Of a stretch of 64,000 nt of DNA, positions 61,352 to 64,000 are shown piece after piece (within the stretch, counting starts at the first letter, position 1; each line of letters begins with the position of its first letter). The stretch covers positions 1-64,000 of the forward strand of contig JAUSID010000177.1 in NCBI GenBank assembly GCA_030648295.1. The letters run 5' to 3'. Source of the DNA: Opitutaceae bacterium (GTDB taxonomy: Bacteria; Verrucomicrobiota; Verrucomicrobiia; Opitutales; Opitutaceae). The notes below the pieces were generated by a model that was not told the origin of the DNA, made no database searches, and worked only from the letters and a program-made list of their open reading frames with translations. The position numbers and the translations under genes are program-made.

Positions 61352-63282
61352 GTGTCGTCACCGAGAATAACCTGGACTGCGAGCTTCTCGTGGCCGGAGG
61401 CGGGATGGCGGGCGTCTGCTGTGCACTGGCCGCCGCGCGACTCGGCGCCCGGGTGATTCTCTGCCAGGATCGTTCCGTACTGGGCGGAAACGCGTCGAGT
61501 GAAATCCGGATGCACATTGTCGGCGCCACCGGGTTGCACGCGGGTTTGCCGCTGTTGCTGGAGCCGCGCGAAGGCGGCTTGATCGAGGAGATCCGGCTGG
61601 AATCGGCGGTCCGGAATCCGCAGCGCTCGCCGGCAATGTTCGATCTCCTGCTGTACGAACTGTGTCGAGCGGAGCGGAACCTCACGCTGCTGCTCAGCAC
61701 GACCGTCGTGACGGCACGGCTCGCGGGTGATCGCATCACCGAGGTCACGGCCGAGCGGCCGTCGACCGAGGATCGCTTCACGATTGCCGCGCGGATGTTC
61801 GCCGATTGCACGGGCGACGGCCGGCTCGCCATGGAAGCGGGCGTCCCATTCATGCGCGGGCGCGAGGGCTGCAGTGCCTTCGGGGAAACGCTCGCTCCCG
61901 CGGAAGGCGACGCGAAGACACTGGGCTCCACGATCCTCTTCCAGGCGCGGCGGCACGATCGCGCGATGCCCTACGTTGCCCCGCCATGGGTGCGCCGGTT
62001 CAAGCCGGCCGATTTCGCGCTGCGGCCGTTCGGCAAGACCGGAACGGACCTCGGCCTCGAATACGGCTACTGGTGGATCGAGTGGGGCGGCTGTCTCGAC
62101 ACGATCAAGGACAACGAACGCATTCGCGACGAGCTGCTCGCGATCACGCTCGGGGTGTGGAATCACATCAAGAACGAGTCGGGCCTTAAGGTGGAGAACT
62201 GGGCGCTGGAGTGGATTGGTTTCGTCCCGGGCAAGCGGGAAAGCCGGCGCTTTGTCGGCCAGTACGTGTTGACGGAAGGTGATCTCTTCCGCTCCCGTCC
62301 GTTTTCGGATGCGATCGCGTTCGGGGGCTGGCCGATCGACACGCATCCGCCGGAGGGGGTGGACGCACCGGCCGAACCGCCCTGCACGCAGAATCACCTG
62401 CCGTGGCTCTACGACATTCCCTTGCGCTGCTGCGTCGCGGCTTCGCCGCGCAATCTGTTTTTTGCCGGTCGTAATATCTCGGCCACGCACCTTGCCTTCG
62501 CGTCAACCCGCGTGATGGCGACGTGTGCCGCGATTGGCCAGGGTGTCGGTACGGCCGCGGCGCTGGCGCTGCGAGCCGGGATCGAGCCTTCGGCCATCGC
62601 GGCGGACGGCGCGCTCATGCCGCGGATTCACCAACAACTGCTCCGGGACGACGCGTACCTTCTTGGCGTGAAGCATCAGGATCCGGGCGACGCGGCGCCG
62701 CGAGCCATCGTGCGCGGCTCGAGCGAACAGCCCGGAGGCGAGGCGAAGCTGGTGTTGTCGGGACTGACCCGCGCGGTTCACGGTCCGGCACCAGCGACGG
62801 CAAACGAATCAGAGAACCAGTGGAGCAGCGTGCTGAGGGAAATTGAGACCGGGGTGAGCCTCCCGCTCTACACGAGCGCGCCGCCTGACCGGGCGTTTCC
62901 GGGCACGCACCGATGGATGAGTGATCCGGCGGCAGGACTGCCGGCATGGCTGGAACTGCGCTGGGACGAGCGGGTGGCGATTCGCGAAGTTCAATTGATC
63001 TTCGACACCGGCCAGCACCGATTCCTCACCTTGTCGCAGGCCGACGGCTACACGCGGCGGATGCATTGGGGGGCGCCGCAACCCGAGACGGTTCGTGACT
63101 ACCGGATCGAAGTGGAGGCGAGCGGTGGTACCTGGACGATTTCACATCGCGAGCGGGGCAATTATCAGCGCCGGCGGGTACACCGGATGGGCCAGGTCAC
63201 GGCGAGCGCAATACGCGTGGTGATTGAGGCGACCAATGGATTGGACCACGCGCGCATCCTCGAAGTTCGGGTCTACGGCTGA
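61348..63282 (+). CDS. FAD-dependent oxidoreductase with C-terminal sandwich
   Basis: 644 residues from ATG 61348, overlapping the esterase stop. FAD-binding LLVAGGGMAGVCCALAAARL at about 14-33 and the FAD_oxidored signature RSVLGGNASSEIRMHIVGAT at about 42-61; AGRNISATHLAFASTRVMAT at about 380-400 closes the FAD fold. From about 525 a beta-sandwich (AWLELRWDERVAIREVQLIF, ARILEVRVYG), like galactose-binding F5/8 modules. No signal peptide, so probably cytoplasmic, which is odd with the sandwich domain. Oxidises an unknown sugar derivative. Confidence 0.85.
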   Translation: MSVVTENNLDCELLVAGGGMAGVCCALAAARLGARVILCQDRSVLGGNASSEIRMHIVGATGLHAGLPLLLEPREGGLIEEIRLESAVRNPQRSPAMFDLLLYELCRAERNLTLLLSTTVVTARLAGDRITEVTAERPSTEDRFTIAARMFADCTGDGRLAMEAGVPFMRGREGCSAFGETLAPAEGDAKTLGSTILFQARRHDRAMPYVAPPWVRRFKPADFALRPFGKTGTDLGLEYGYWWIEWGGCLDTIKDNERIRDELLAITLGVWNHIKNESGLKVENWALEWIGFVPGKRESRRFVGQYVLTEGDLFRSRPFSDAIAFGGWPIDTHPPEGVDAPAEPPCTQNHLPWLYDIPLRCCVAASPRNLFFAGRNISATHLAFASTRVMATCAAIGQGVGTAAALALRAGIEPSAIAADGALMPRIHQQLLRDDAYLLGVKHQDPGDAAPRAIVRGSSEQPGGEAKLVLSGLTRAVHGPAPATANESENQWSSVLREIETGVSLPLYTSAPPDRAFPGTHRWMSDPAAGLPAWLELRWDERVAIREVQLIFDTGQHRFLTLSQADGYTRRMHWGAPQPETVRDYRIEVEASGGTWTISHRERGNYQRRRVHRMGQVTASAIRVVIEATNGLDHARILEVRVYG

Positions 63283-63471
63283 TGGGCCCGGGGTTTGAGC
63301 GATTCGGGAGCAGGCGAAGCCGACCAGATACCGGCGCGCATTCAACGATGCGATGACCGATCGGCTAAAAACTTCGCCGATCGATGATGACAATGCCGTG
63401 CCATTCGACATTGCGCGCGCAACGCAGGGCCGGCACAGCTGGGCGCGCAGACTGCCCCCCACCCCACGCCG

Positions 63472-64000
63472 ATGCTGGATACCTCCCGAGCTTCGCAACC
63501 ACTCCGCACCCCGCCGCGACCCGAGCTGGTGCGCATCATGGGCCGGTGGGCGCTGACCGGGCTCGTGATCAACAGCACGATTGGGGTGGGTATATTCAAG
63601 CTGCCGGCGGATGTGGCGAGGCTGGTGGGCGATGCAGCGCCATGGAGCTACCTCGTCGCCGCCGTTTTTGTCGGGATGCTCGTCGCTGTCATCGCGGAGC
63701 TGGGCTCGCAGTTTACCCAAGCCGGCGGGCAATATCTGTATGCCCGCACCGCATTCGGACCACTCGCGGGCATTCAGACCGGATGGTTCGTCTGGCTCAC
63801 GCGGCTCGCCGCGACCTCCGCGATCATCAACGTTCTCGTCGCGTATCTCGGCGAATGGTGGCCGGGCATCGGACGGTTCGAGCGCGGCGCCGTCATCGTA
63901 GGGCTCGCGGGGATGCTTGCCGTCGTTAATTTTCGCGGCATCCGGACCGGCGTTGGATTTTCCAACGCGATCACGATCGCGAAGCTGGCCATGCTCGCGC
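63472..64000 (+). CDS. APC-family amino-acid/polyamine permease (partial)
   Basis: 176 residues are visible from ATG 63472; the gene runs off the window end. Spans with the APC start: GRWALTGLVINSTIGVGIFK (short segment GIFKLP is the classic binding motif), SYLVAAVFVGMLVAVIAELG, FTQAGGQYLYARTAFGPLAG and WFVWLTRLAATSAIINVLVA. Inner-membrane permease for an amino acid or amine. In this neighbourhood it could also import a product of the glycan pathway, which is only a guess. Confidence 0.85.
   Translation, partial: MLDTSRASQPLRTPPRPELVRIMGRWALTGLVINSTIGVGIFKLPADVARLVGDAAPWSYLVAAVFVGMLVAVIAELGSQFTQAGGQYLYARTAFGPLAGIQTGWFVWLTRLAATSAIINVLVAYLGEWWPGIGRFERGAVIVGLAGMLAVVNFRGIRTGVGFSNAITIAKLAMLA

Overview
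The window reads as high-GC chromosome of a Verrucomicrobiota bacterium, most likely Opitutaceae. This rests on the PVC-type membrane-bound dehydrogenase with a terminal c-type heme domain, DUF5069 and DUF3016 proteins, several TonB-dependent receptors of the Opitutaceae style, sialidase, sulfatase and CE15 polysaccharide genes, and dispersed GC-rich hairpin repeats. The placement is inferred from protein families; no rRNA is present.

Region 1 (1-4.1 kb) is the striking part. It looks like the right end of a mobile element: a 31-residue membrane peptide, a hairpin terminator, then 23 tRNA genes packed head to tail on the + strand (213-2244), an HNH endonuclease and a FliA-like sigma factor. 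Every one of the 23 tRNAs has G at position 55 of the T loop instead of the near-universal U, and nearly all have A18 instead of G18 in the D loop. One tRNA-Arg also swaps the 19:56 pair (C19/G56), and the 54/58 residues vary in step. The set uses Arg(GCG) and an Ile-like TAT anticodon, which avoid the TadA and TilS modifications. This looks like a structurally re-engineered tRNA set carried by an element. The element ends against the decapitated 3' end of a TonB receptor gene.

Region 2 (4.1-14.2 kb) is carbohydrate/accessory: a GH43-like propeller, a sulfatase remnant, a GntP permease with a four-carbon-acid sugar kinase, a 1266-residue DUF6807/PVC-dehydrogenase/HEAT/cytochrome fusion, and an ECF sigma gene fused by deletion to a FecR remnant. 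Region 3 (14.2-41.3 kb) is mostly housekeeping or core-like: cinA, uvrC, CE15 esterase, GT-C/TPR membrane protein, sialate O-acetylesterase, FKBP, hydroxyacid dehydrogenase, uracil-DNA glycosylase, DEAD-box helicase, RRM protein, Hsp15, DUF3016, FdhF/YdeP-like oxidoreductase, gluconokinase, penicillin acylase, upp and an alpha/beta hydrolase. Gene fragments and repeats are scattered between them.

Region 4 (41.3-64 kb) is a glycan-utilisation region. A FadR-type GntR regulator is divergent from a lower-GC TonB receptor and sialidase, followed by a VCBS-repeat protein and a second (frameshifted) TonB receptor. Then come an HpcH/HpaI aldolase, a sialidase/TIM-barrel fusion, an MFS transporter, a kelch (NanM-like) protein, a DHDPS/NanA-like lyase, and a divergent operon of propeller, esterase and FAD oxidoreductase. 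An APC permease runs off the end. A palindrome, TGGTATACCA or a close match, occurs in both divergent promoter regions and is a good candidate operator for the GntR regulator, tying the two clusters together. Most gene pairs in these clusters overlap as ATGA, which suggests translational coupling.
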